Source: Rutstroemia sp. NJR-2017a BVV2
Taxonomy: Eukaryota > Ascomycota > Leotiomycetes > Helotiales > Rutstroemiaceae
Assembly (NCBI GenBank): GCA_002946415.1
Contig: NJPS01000048.1
Location: 496,001-560,000, forward strand
Length of the DNA: 64,000 nucleotides
Direction: 5' to 3'
The notes under the pieces were generated by a model. The model did no database searches, was not told the origin of the DNA, and saw only the letters and a program-made list of their open reading frames with translations. The position numbers were made by a program, and so were the translations under genes. Each line of letters opens with the position of its first letter. Within the stretch, counting starts at the first letter, position 1. Below are positions 1 through 10,501 of the stretch, in pieces.

Positions 1-890
1 TTTTCTTGAATATGACCTCCTGTTTCTGGACATATGCGATATCAATTGATAATGAAGGAGTAGCTATGAGCCATTCACCGATGAATCTCACCGATGTACA
101 ATGGCTATGTTCCATGGAGCCAGCCCCAGAAACGAGAGATGTTAAAGAAAGAGTCATGCCGAAGCGAGACAATACGAAACGAAGCGAAACGAAACGAGAA
201 ATTTCGCAAAAAGCGAACCATCCCGTCGCCTTGCGATATTCCCCGACATACCAGGAACAGCACTCGACAGCAATGCCGTGCCATAGGTTCCAGATACGAT
301 AGAGTTAATCGTAAAGCATTTAGTACTGCCTATCCCATCCGACAAGACTCACTACGGTACTGTCCTCGTGGGGAAGACCCGTCCGGCCAGACTAATTCTC
401 TAGCTTCCCTTTCCCTTCCCTTTCCCTTTCCCAAGTTCCACCTCACGATACCGTACCGTCGAAACATTCCCAAAATCTGCCTTGCGCACCTCCGGGAAAC
501 AGCCTTGCGCTAAAGCAATACCTTCACCAACTACATCATACCAGTCCCAGCCAGCTCGACTGCATTTACCTAATGCAGGCTCTGGAAAAGCTTCGGTTCG
601 TAAGGCGACCAGTCAGACCGACCGCCTATGTACAGTCATTGATTGATTGATCACGTTTCGCTTCGCTGCACTCCATCTGCATCTAGCAGCTCCGCCTCAT
701 TGTGGCTACCACCACCAGCCAGCCCGACCAACCGCTGACTGTTTGATGATGTCGAGGGCTGGCTCTCCAGATCTCCATCGGGCATCCCCGTGGACAAGTA
801 CAAGTACCGGAACGGAGCAACGTTGGAGGTAAGCAAAGAACGGAAGGCAGCAACAGTGTGGGCTGCATAATGATGTCTTTTCGTGCGAAT

Positions 891-925
891 GGGATGGGAT
901 GGGATGGGATGGGATGGGATGGGAT
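891..925. repeat. (GGGAT)7 microsatellite
   Basis: Seven perfect tandem copies of GGGAT are visible. Because the flanking region is non-coding this is an ordinary, probably length-variable, simple repeat. Confidence 0.95.
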
Positions 926-1562
926 ACGAGGCGCGCGTGTCCTTCCACCTTCTGTCTTCTAGTCGGCGCTCGGGTCAATTACTTTTACTTTCAATTATTG
1001 AGAGCGCTGCACAATGCGAGGGATACGAAATTCGATCGGCGTAGGATATAACTCAGAGGCATTAAAGACGGACAACGGTCTATCTGCCGGTCGATAGAAG
1101 CGGAGACGGGTTCCCTCCAATCCCACCGACCCCGTCCTATCCCATCCGTCTAGAACTTTTCAGCCACAGGCAACGACCACGACAACCATTATTATAGTTT
1201 AACTAACTTAGATGCTTAGTATAATATAATCGGTATTTTCTATTTTGCCGCTCTAGTTCTGACTTCTCTCAGGCAAGATAAGGCACCATCATACTCTCCT
1301 CTCTCGCTCGCTCGTCTATCCCAGGTACGGAAGTACATACATACATACCAACCAGGGGTACCACATCTCCATCTCCATCTATCTGGATATTCAGCTTCCC
1401 AAGCGCTCCTCCCTTCTTCCCCTCCAGTGACCTGACCTCCCCTACTAACCGATGAACTCGCCACACACCAAGCTGAACCCTCTCCCTCTCCCCCTCTCCC
1501 AGCCTTACCTCACAGCACAAAGATCCTCGGCTGAAAAACCTACCTCTTTCTAATCGGCGCGA

Positions 1563-1604
1563 ATACATACTTTACATACATACTTTACATACATACATAC
1601 ATAG
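1563..1604. repeat. Interrupted (TACA)n microsatellite
   Basis: Blocks of TACATACATAC separated by short TTT interruptions are visible. A second short TACA block occurs near 1334-1350. Confidence 0.85.
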
Positions 1605-2265
1605 CACAAAAACGACCGTGCTTTACGAATGCCTTGTTCACTCCCATTACTCACTCACTATCTTGTGTTTTGTTGCACACACGCCAAGAAGATCATGCTT
1701 TGATGTATGTATGCAGATAAGTTCGATTCCCAATTAGGACATTTACGACTTTTGTGCAAGTGATAAGTAAGTAAGTGACTAGATTAATTTATGAACGAGT
1801 CGCCGCTTTTGAAGATATCCTTTTGGTTCCCTCCCCCTCCTTCTCTTCCTTCCTTCCTTGTACTCCACTGCACTGCACCCCACCACGTTCGCTGCCTTCC
1901 CCCTTCCGCACCCCCTCCATCACCTACTCGCAATCTGTCCCCAAGTTCATGCCCGGTGTCCAGAAAAAGAAGAAAAGATGCCTGAGAACAAACTAGTACG
2001 TAGGATTCCGTCCTTTGATTCCATCCTTCCGTCCATCCTTACTCAATTTCGACTCGATTGACTCAACTCGTACGGGAAGTAAGGCTGAAGACCCAGGCTC
2101 AGGCCTAGAGTCATAGCACCGTCTCATTATCAATTACTCATCCATTAGATCCATTATTGAGGAGATCGCCTCCCATCCCCCCTCCTTCTCCTCTCCCTCT
2201 CTTCTCCATTCCTTGATTCTTCCCTTTAAGAATTACTCCGAGGCCGAAAGCGCAAAGCTCAAAAC

Positions 2266-5201
2266 TCAAGTATTATTCTGCGCGCCACCATCACCCGACA
2301 GCTTCAGGTTCTTGATAAACCAATCCGAATTAGCATCCACCATAAAATTAGTGATATTGATATCGTTCGTAGAAAGTTCAGGCATCTGCATATCCCCCAC
2401 ACCCCCTCTTCCATTGCCCTGATTATTCGCAGAAGATGCCTCCCCAGGCACCACCGGCAGTCTGGGCACGTTGAAGAAGTCGAAAACGTCCAGATACTCG
2501 AGCTCATTCGGCGCCGGCGTTCGCGCCGGCGTTATGCTAGGCACTCGAGGAAGCCCGATGTATTTTGGCTGCCTGGAAATCAGGAAGTCTAGGTCGTATG
2601 CGCATCTCCGCATGTCAGCAAGGATCTTCACCGACGAGGGAGTGACTCGTTCGCCGCTGGCGCCGATGGAACTTTCGCTGTCGCGGTGCTCGTCGAGGAC
2701 GCGTTGGAGAATGGTGGTGTAGCGCTGCGCCACGAGCCAGTAGGTGCCCATTTCACGCAGGGTGTCGACGAAGAATTGGATTTGAGGGCTGAGTTTGTGT
2801 TCGATGGTTGAGCCGTGGACTAGCAAGAGTCGGGCTGCGACCCAGAGGGTGAACGCAAATGGAGGGCCTAGTTTGGGAAGCATTCCATTCTGGACCACGT
2901 ATCTGCAGGTTATGTGAGTCAGTGTACGATGTCGAACGAAAGGTGTTGCAGCATTGCCTCGCTTGCTGTGTGACAATCATGCCAATATTCTGGATGTGAC
3001 GTTATACGAAAAGAACTGTAACTTACTCGCCCAAAGCTGCGATGTTCTCAACCGCGCCATGGCAACGTTGACTCGCACTATACGAAGGCGTGAAAATGTG
3101 TGATCTTGTTGTAGGATAGGCAGCCGAAGAATGGAGCCGTATAACCGCGGTGTGATACGTTGCGTGCAGCATAACCCAGCCGCAATTGATGGATTTATTG
3201 CTTCCCGGTTGAAAAAGCTTTGCCATGTTTCCATAGTCACCAGACAGGTTAAACTTCCATGAAGTGAGCATGTTGTCAAGTTCCCGGTATTCGCCCTGCC
3301 ATTGCTCGACGTCGGACAATGCACTGATGTCTACCGGTTTCTTCAGGAACTTATGAATCCTAGATAAGATACCAAGGATCTCAATATAATACGAAAAGGT
3401 GCCGAGATTTTCAGGCTTATTAACCTCATATTCCGTTCGTTCGCTCGTGCGAAACCATCGTGTTTGTACTGGTTGATTCTTGTTCCAAAGATCATCTCGA
3501 CAAGGTAGCGTCCTGTCGATCTCCTTCTCATCCAAGGCAAATTCAAAGGCTGTCGCGATTGTGGCATATCGATCCAGGAGATAGACCATCCAGAAAAGAC
3601 GTCTTCGTGATTCCTCCTCAATAAAGTTCTCTGGTTCGGGCAGTACCATAGCCCTTAACGTGTAGATTGAAGGATAGTGTGGTGAGACAGAGAATGAAGT
3701 CGTTTCCACGGCAAGCCCCAATTGAACTACTGCGCGTGTGATCAAGGCAAGCAAATTCCAGCCTGGTGGACCGTTGCTACTTCCTACCAGATCTAGAGCT
3801 AAGATGACCAAAGCTTGCAAGGCTTTCACCGATGAATTTTCAAGTCCATAGAGTAGAACTTTTTGTTTCGATATATCGTGATAATGCCGCCGTCTGTCGT
3901 CGGTCAGTCGCGGATCCGTAGAGAATCTTAGTGTGGTCGCTACGATTGCGTGCAGTAAGATTTTGTCTGCCTCATCTAAAGCTGACGGACCAAAGAGTGA
4001 GTCTAGTGTAGATCTTCGGTGGAGAATCGGGCACCAAGTATTAACATATTTAAAGTATAGGTCGACAAGCGCATACAAGAGATCGTAAGGGGGAAGAGCA
4101 TGATCGGAAGAAATTTCGCTCGAGTTCTGCGTAATATTCAGACTTGGGGATTGAAGAGGCGGTTGATCAGTGCTGTAGAATTCTGCCGCTTGGCTAGTTG
4201 GTACTGAGGAGTGATTGGATTGTTGCATGTCCATGGATATCTGCGAGCCCTGGTTCTGTTGTTGCTGATGAAATAGATCGCCGTGGATAGACGGTATGGA
4301 CGGGGTAGGAGGCATCGGATTACCAAAGTCCATCGAGGCAGTTGACTGCCCAAACGTCGAAGGCTTTTGCAAAAAGAGCGCCGCTTCTGCACGAGGAATG
4401 TGACCAGATCGATGGTTGGGCAACGCTTCTGGTGCTTGGAAGCTTGGGATGCTTTGAGGAGTGCCATGATCACTTGGAATACTGTTGGTCGTACGACCAA
4501 AAGACGACTCCAATATCTGAGCATGCGAACGCAGGATATCCTCAAGCCGGTCCAGTCTCTGTTCCAACTCTCGACCATACCCAGCTCTCAGTCCAGGTTT
4601 CTTGCGTTCCTTGTATTCGCAATTTTGGCCATTGCGGCTGCACCACCCACAAGACGGTTGTCCACGATCACATTTGACCTGCTTTGGTTAGAAATGGATA
4701 ACAATATTATAGTATGACTAGTTAGCTGCATATTCATATTTCTTGTGCAATAAGAGAAGATACTTCTTCTGCACGACATATGCAAAGCGCTTTTTGCTTA
4801 GCCAATGTAACAGCATAGAAGCAATCAAAGCTTCATAGGGGTATGTATCAGACAACCACAGCGATAGCATGGGCCTGATATAGTCGTACCTTTCTTTGCT
4901 TACATAGCTCGCACCTTAGACGAAGTGTCAGCCAATCATTTCCTGTATTATCTGTAGTATTGGTGACGGGTTCTTCATCCGCTTCCTTGCCTGGGGATGT
5001 TTCGCGATCTGGATCATTGGAATAAGAAGACATGATTTCTTACGAGACTGATATTGGCCGGCGTTGCCTCTTTCGAGGACCGTCGCCATTCGCATCAAAG
5101 CTGTCATCCTCTCCACTATAGTAGTGCTCATTGTCGCCGTCACTCTCGGGCTGAGTTGCACCAGAGCGCAGTGACGTTCTCGGTGATTGTTGGTTATCCA
5201 T
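2266..5201 (-). CDS. Zn2Cys6 transcription factor, candidate rhamnose regulator
   Basis: Four exons fit: 5201-5044, 4914-4890, 4678-3027 and 2902-2266, giving about 823 residues. The N-terminus is acidic, then a basic patch (RKRQRR, residues 43-48) precedes a perfect binuclear zinc cluster with cysteines 54, 57, 64, 71, 74 and 81 (C-x2-C-x6-C-x6-C-x2-C-x6-C), followed by a coiled-coil linker (ELEQRLDRLEDIL). The middle region has the fungal-specific transcription factor domain, including a DRYATIATAF-like helix and a conserved block starting LGEYVVQNGMLPKLGPP across the last splice. Proteins of this class are nuclear, bind CGG-type half sites and control metabolic genes. The gene is divergent from L-rhamnonate dehydratase, so local control of rhamnose use is likely but inferred. 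An ATG at 5033 lies inside intron 1 and should not be taken as the start. The introns are 129, 211 and 124 bp. Confidence 0.93.
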
Positions 5202-6467
5202 TGCCCATACAGAAGCCGAAATTTATCCCGATTGTCGAATTAAGCTGTCTGGTAAATGATAGCCCACAATTCTGATGTATTTTTCGGTGAAGCTGGGAAC
5301 GAGGGGAGCAGCTCGGTGTTAAATCAGCGAAGATGTGGGTCTACCCCGGGTATCTGAAGAAAATGTCGAGAATGGAGTAGAGTAGCACGTGCGACTGCTT
5401 GGGTTTGGAGAAACCGGGGAAGCCCAATTAGAAAATATGGAGATCTTGCAATTGGAAGAAACTAGGTGCTGGGTATTGGTAGGTCCAGCAGACCACGCGT
5501 GAATATACGGATGTGCTGCAGCCTTCCTCTTTTGCGACGATGAGAACGGACGAACGGCGTATATTGTTGGATGTGACCTCTCAATTGCCGACGGCTCTCA
5601 CGACCTTGTACTTCGTATGCGAGGGACTTGTAGGTAGTAGGTGCTAACGGTTACAGATCATAGTAGATCAGCTGGCAAGAGGAGAGATTGAGCCAGTCGC
5701 CAGTCGCAGTTGTGGACAAGCACGTACAAGACGCACAAGGCTCCCGATTCCCGAGGCATTGTGTGGGGTAGCACTTTCATCGCACCGTAATCGCTTAGCT
5801 TCAGACGGACCAGATGACTACTTGGGTAAACAATCCCGACCAGGTCAACACGACCAGGTCGACTGGTTGGTGCATGTTGGTGCATGTTGGAGAGAGCACC
5901 AGCTTGCGGAAACATAGGCGAATGTGGCATGATGTCGGATATGCGATCCCTTTCAAGTACAGTGCATCGCCAGTGACAGAAAGAAGTACCGCGCCAGTAT
6001 ATATCGTCTGGCTGCTGGCAGAATTGCACGCCAGGTGGTGTGGGTGGTGACAATGATGCGACGGTTGCTGTGGAGACGGCGATGCTGCTGAACCTACTCA
6101 TCAAAGGGACCATAATGAAGTCGGGCAGTGCACACTCGGGAATAGAATCACAATACTCGTCAGTCGACCAGAACGCCAAGACATAATGCATAGACCAACT
6201 CAAATGTTACCCAGACCGTCTAGACACGAATTTGATTCACATTCTTCCTATCCAAAATAGCTCGGTCGATGTTCTCCCGGATCATTAGAGCAATGATTGC
6301 CCCCGCCAGGGTGGTGCCATCTATTTTCGCATCCGCGACATAGATTTATTACATCCATCAATCACAGTCAAGCGCTCATATAGTCTTGGAATTCCCTTGG
6401 AGCATAGATCCATACTTCTTTTTTTCTCACCCATTAGACCATCATAGATTCCTCTCCGTCATACACA
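5202..6467. promoter_or_regulatory. Divergent promoter region, regulator / L-rhamnonate dehydratase
   Basis: This 1.27 kb gap separates the start codons of the minus-strand regulator and the plus-strand dehydratase, so it must carry both promoters. A pyrimidine-rich stretch with TTTTTTCTC lies just before the dehydratase ATG. A Gal4-like CGG-N11-CCG site sits near the dehydratase, and a tandem TGGTGCATGT repeat is seen near 5868-5892. No open frame in it is convincing. Confidence 0.6.
6263..6279. promoter_or_regulatory. CGG-N11-CCG candidate Zn2Cys6 binding site
   Basis: Inverted CGG half sites with an 11 bp spacer lie about 190 bp upstream of the L-rhamnonate dehydratase start. This geometry is bound by Gal4-type zinc clusters. 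By chance one such match is expected roughly every 4 kb, so it is only suggestive. Confidence 0.25.
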
Positions 6468-7883
6468 ATGGCTTCCTCGTCGTCGGTTCGCAGTTTCCCT
6501 TCTATCAAGGCAATTAGAACATTTGTCGTGGATGGCGTTGGTTCTGGAGGAGATTATCACAATGTCAAAGGTGGTCACTGGTAGGATTGATCACATTTCA
6601 TATTTTGCTTGGTGCTGACCGTGAGTAGGCTGATTGACACCTCTATTTCCACACCTATGTCAAGATGGGAGAAGTATCGAGCGTCGAGAACGAGTTGGGG
6701 TATCAATGTGTTGGGTTCTTTCTGCGTTGAGATTGAAGGTTCTGATGGCACAGTCGGGTTTGCTACTGGGTTCGGAGGTATGTTTAACTTGCGCGAGAAT
6801 GACAACCAATGCTTATCCATGTTTTCCGCAGGTCCGCCAGCATGTTGGCTTGTTCATCAACACTTCGAACGATTCTTAATCGGTGCCGATCCGAGAGACA
6901 CGAATCATCTATTCGAACAGATGTACAGAGGTTCAATGTTCTATGGTCGAAAGGGTCTTCCGGTGGCTGTAATTTCTGTTATAGACTTGGCGATATGGGA
7001 TTTACTCGGAAAGATCAGAAATGAACCAGTATACAAGATGATCGGAGGAGCTACAAGGGATAGATTGGACTTCTATTGCACAGGACCAGAGCCGACGGCC
7101 GCCAAAGCCATGGGATTCTGGGGTGCTAAAGTTCCTCTACCATTCTGTCCAGAGGAGGGTCATACCGGCCTCAAGAAGAACGTCGAATTCTTGAAAAAGC
7201 ATCGAGAGAGTGTTGGACCAGACTTCCCGCTCATGGTTGATTGCTATATGAGTCTTAATGTTCCCTACACAATTCAAATTGCAGCTGCCTGCAAAGACTT
7301 GAATATCAATTGGTGGGAAGAATGTCTTTCTCCAGATGACACGGATGGGTTCCATCAAATCAAGCAAGCTCACCCACAAATCAAATTCACCACGGGAGAA
7401 CACGAATATTCGAGATATGGATTTAGAAAGCTTATCGAAGGCCGAAATCTAGACATCATTCAGCCTGACGTTATGTGGCTTGGAGGGATGACAGAATTAC
7501 TTAAAGTCGCGGCAATGGCAGCTGCATACGACATTCCTGTGGTACCTCACGCAAGCGGTCCTTACAGCTACCATTTCGTTGTTTCACAAACAAATTGTCC
7601 ATTCCAGGAATATCTCGCTAATTCTCCGGATGGAAAGAGTGTACTACCAGTCTTCGGAGACTTGTTCCTGGATGAACCAATACCTGAAAAGGGATATCTT
7701 GACGTTTCACAGCTGGATAAGCCAGGATTTGGTCTGACACTGAATCCGGCGGCTAGACTGATCCCCGCGCAATATCTCTTGACACCAAATCCAGAACGAC
7801 CTCTTGGTCAACCGGCGCCTGAGCAGAAGAAGCCAGTTGAGGATGTTAAAGTGAATGGTGTGGAAAAGGGGGTTACTTCATAG
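6468..7883 (+). CDS. LRA3: L-rhamnonate dehydratase
   Basis: Exons 6468-6580, 6629-6777 and 6832-7883 give 437 residues of the enolase superfamily (mandelate racemase subgroup). The enzyme dehydrates L-rhamnonate to 2-keto-3-deoxy-L-rhamnonate, the third step of the fungal non-phosphorylated rhamnose pathway, in the cytosol. Family signatures are intact: RASRTSWGI near the N-terminus, YYGRKGL-like FYGRKGLPVA, and the three acidic metal ligands in MVDCYMS, WWEECLSP and TTGEHE, with the catalytic histidine in VVPHASGPYSYHF. Length and motif order match bacterial RhmD and yeast LRA3 closely. Two introns were removed; the second (54 bp) is a multiple of three with no stop, so retention would insert 18 residues without shifting frame. 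The ATG at 6468 gives the N-terminal strand expected of the family (IKAIRTFVVDG). The next gene acts two steps earlier in the same pathway. Confidence 0.95.
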
Positions 7884-8380
7884 CGAGGATCAATATTGGC
7901 TTTCTTTATCACTTGTATCTTAACTGCCATTTGCAGATTCCAGTGTCTGATGATTTCAAGCGCATTCACCGCGATGATTTTCTAGCAGAACGCGCCCGCA
8001 TAATCTTTGTGAATACTGAGGGGTAGCATCGGCGCTTTACCCCACAGTTCGGCTTGGCCACCATCTTCGGTCTGCATTGTATCGAACCACCGAACCGCGG
8101 GGTCCGTGACATGTTGACCAGGGTCTGGAAGTAAGAGCTGCATGGAGTATCAGAAAATACATGTTAGATTTCGCAATGATATGAAATCACGAGAATTATT
8201 CTTTCCCATTGCTTCAATTAGAGCCAACGTCCTTCTTGTACTCTCAAACCGCAACTTTCCAAGATCCTAATCCTTCATAGACTCTGTTAACACGACTTTG
8301 ACCCCGCCAGATTACCCCCGCGCAAGCTTCCGCAGCTCCAAACACAACAGACTCTGTCCAGGACGAATATAGTAGAAATC
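7884..8380. promoter_or_regulatory. Intergenic, promoter of rhamnose dehydrogenase
   Basis: This 497 bp gap lies between two same-strand rhamnose genes and should contain the 3' end of the dehydratase and the promoter of the dehydrogenase. A cluster of CGG/CCG triplets lies around 8070-8105, including ACCGAACCGCGGGGTCCG, which could bind a zinc-cluster regulator. No gene is seen. Confidence 0.5.
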
Positions 8381-9467
8381 ATGAAAGGCGTACACCTTCT
8401 CGCCGGCAAAACAGCTGCCATTACAGGCGGCACAACAGGCAGTGCGCCTCCCTTCTCTCTCTCTTTGCCCCTTTCTCTCATACCCGCTCCACTCTCTGCT
8501 CCCCATCAAAAGCTCCAAACTAACACTTCCTCCCTCCTCAGTCGGTCGCGCAATTGCCCTTCTCTATATCCGCCAAGGCTGCAACGTAGCCATCAATCAC
8601 TTAGCACTCTCCTCCGACAGCAAACACCTCGAATCACTGCTCTCCGAAGCATCCACAATCAAGAAAGAAGACCCAGAAGCAGGAACGCTCATCGAGGTCG
8701 CTGGTGATGTGAGTAAACCAGAGACGGGAAAGAAGTTGGTAGAGAGAGCGGTGCAGGAGTGGGGAAGACTGGATGTGTTTGTTAGTAACGCGGGTATTTG
8801 TCAGTTTGCGGAGTTCTTGGAGTGAGTGGTTTCTTTTGTTTAGATGGGAGGGGGATGGGTGGAGTATTGTGAGAATAGCAACGGAAGAAAGGTTGAGAAG
8901 GATGGAAGAGAAAAGCTGACGCAAAGGATGCACAGATTAGATCATAATATCTTCAGCAACACAGTGTAAGCACCTGCCCTCACTCCTCTACCCTACATGA
9001 TTGAATCTAACATCCCCTTTCCAAACAGACGCACCAACCTTGACGGCGCCTTCTACAGCTGCCAGTCCGCCGCCCGCCAAATGGCTCTCCAACAATCCCC
9101 TCCCGGAGGCTCCATAATCGCCATATCCAGCATATCCGCGCTCGTAGGCGGGGCCCAACAAACGCACTACACGCCTACGAAAGCCGGGGTTCTCTCCCTC
9201 ACGCAAAGTATGGCTTGCGCGTTGGGTAAGTATCACATTCGCTGCAATGCGCTGCTGCCGGGCACCATAAGAACACAGCTGAACGAAGAGGATCTGGCGA
9301 ATGACGAGAAGAGGAAATATATGGAGGGACGGATACCCCTGGGGAGGACGGGCGTGCCTTCGGATTTGGCGGGGCCGGCGGTGTTCTTGGCGAGTGAGGA
9401 GTTGAGTGGGTATGTGAATGGGGCGCAGTTGTTGGTTGATGGGGGGTTGTTTGTTAATCTGCAGTAA
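8381..9467 (+). CDS. LRA1: L-rhamnose 1-dehydrogenase (SDR family)
   Basis: Four exons fit: 8381-8441, 8542-8821, 8936-8965 and 9029-9467, giving 269 residues. It is a classical short-chain dehydrogenase that oxidises L-rhamnose to L-rhamnono-lactone with NAD(P)+, the first pathway step. The cofactor motif TGGTTGIG (residues 15-22) is rebuilt across intron 1, SNAG follows, and the active site is SSISALVGG plus the Y-x3-K motif in YTPTKAG. The C-terminus (VNGAQLLVDGGLFVNLQ) matches yeast rhamnose dehydrogenases almost to the last residue, which is why I prefer this substrate over a generic sugar dehydrogenase. The third exon is only 30 bp, encoding about ten residues (LDHNIFSNTV). It lies 0.5 kb downstream of L-rhamnonate dehydratase on the same strand. 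The lactonase and aldolase genes of the pathway are not in this window. Confidence 0.93.
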
Positions 9468-9879
9468 TGTGACGTGGTAGGTGAATTGATGAATGTATAT
9501 AAAGCATATTTGTACATGGAAATCGTTCAGTGCAACGTTGGTTGAGTGATTTTGTTCATACATCTTCTATCCTATATACCATACCACCAATATATATTCT
9601 ACTCCCGCCTATACAAACACCAAAACACCATATCCAGAATACAAAGGACTCAACTAGCCACCCATATAAACCATCCACCCAGCCATAAATCCATCATATC
9701 TCGTGACATCGTACGCAAAAACCTCTATCCAAAGCATTTCCCCGTCCTTTCCTGAAGAACCCCCCCCCCCCCCCCCCCCCATTCTAAGAAATCGTACACC
9801 AAGAACTCCATTAGCTAAACATAAAGAAACCGCCCCCTTCCCCCCTCCCTACCACCTCTTCCCCACTCAAAACCTATCA
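9468..9879. other. Convergent intergenic region
   Basis: This lies between the 3' ends of the rhamnose dehydrogenase and the minus-strand secreted protein gene. It should hold both polyadenylation regions and contains a 21-base poly-C tract. No gene is seen. Confidence 0.6.
9760..9780. repeat. Poly-C tract (21 C)
   Basis: An uninterrupted run of 21 cytosines is visible, followed by further C-rich sequence to about 10,000. Its exact length is uncertain because such runs are prone to sequencing and assembly error. Confidence 0.9.
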
Positions 9880-10501
9880 TCACAAAACCCCCCAAACAGC
9901 AGCGACCACCCCCGCGGCCGCCACCACCGGCCGCGCCCTCCCCACACCACACCTCCCGCACGGCGCCCCCGCGATCTCGGTTCCCCCCGCAAGAAGCGGT
10001 TCGTGCCTGGATAAGTTCGTTAGCTCTGTTACTCGTGCTTGCTTGCTTTCCTCTCCTTTCCTGTGCTCCTATTGTCCTCATGCCTTCTCTCCACCCTCTC
10101 CCTTCCCAGCCTCATCATCCATCCAAACCACACAAACAAACAAACAAACATAAAAATCCCAAAGCAAAAAGACGAAGAACAAAGCACACATACCATCCAC
10201 AATGCACATACGTATGCATCGTAACACAGCTCCAATACGTCGTCTGATGGTATTTCTGCTGCAGCTCTACCTCTTGCGCTGTAGGCGCGGCTGTGATGAG
10301 AGGGTTGGGGTGGAATGATGCTGTGCTGGTTGGATTCGAATTCAGATTCGGACTGGGACTTGAAGATGCACTAGTCCCATTTCTGTGTGATGATGGGCCA
10401 GCTGATGGAAGCGTCGTGAATGTCGCTGTTGCTGTAGGCGCAGATAGTGACGAGGCTAGGAGAAGAGTGGGTAGTAGGAGGAGTGGGATAAGGGATTTCA
10501 T
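9880..10501 (-). CDS. Small secreted four-cysteine protein, GPI-like tail
   Basis: Two exons fit (10501-10194 and 10006-9880, intron 187 bp), giving 144 residues. A strong signal peptide opens the protein (MKSLIPLLLLPTLLLASSLS). A Ser/Thr/Pro/Asn-rich linker follows, probably O-glycosylated, then a compact conserved-looking segment with TTYWSCVTMHTYVHCGWHEP and two further cysteines in APCGRCGVG. The last residues (RPVVAAAGVVAAVWGVL) form a hydrophobic tail after small residues, as in GPI-anchored proteins. The splice is supported because it joins HCGW to HEP in frame with a GT/AG pair and ends at a stop after the hydrophobic tail. Unspliced, the frame would run into low-complexity sequence. 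I do not know a function; cell-surface location is inferred. Confidence 0.75.

Larger units (their letters stand above)
1..2265. other. Intergenic, no supported gene
   Basis: Several short open frames occur on both strands, but none has recognisable domains, coherent splice structure or a convincing start. The stretch is pyrimidine-rich on the plus strand from about 1.45 to 1.95 kb and holds two microsatellites listed separately. It lies downstream of the transcription factor gene, which ends at 2266 on the minus strand, so its right end should include that gene's 3' UTR and terminator. Confidence 0.6.
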
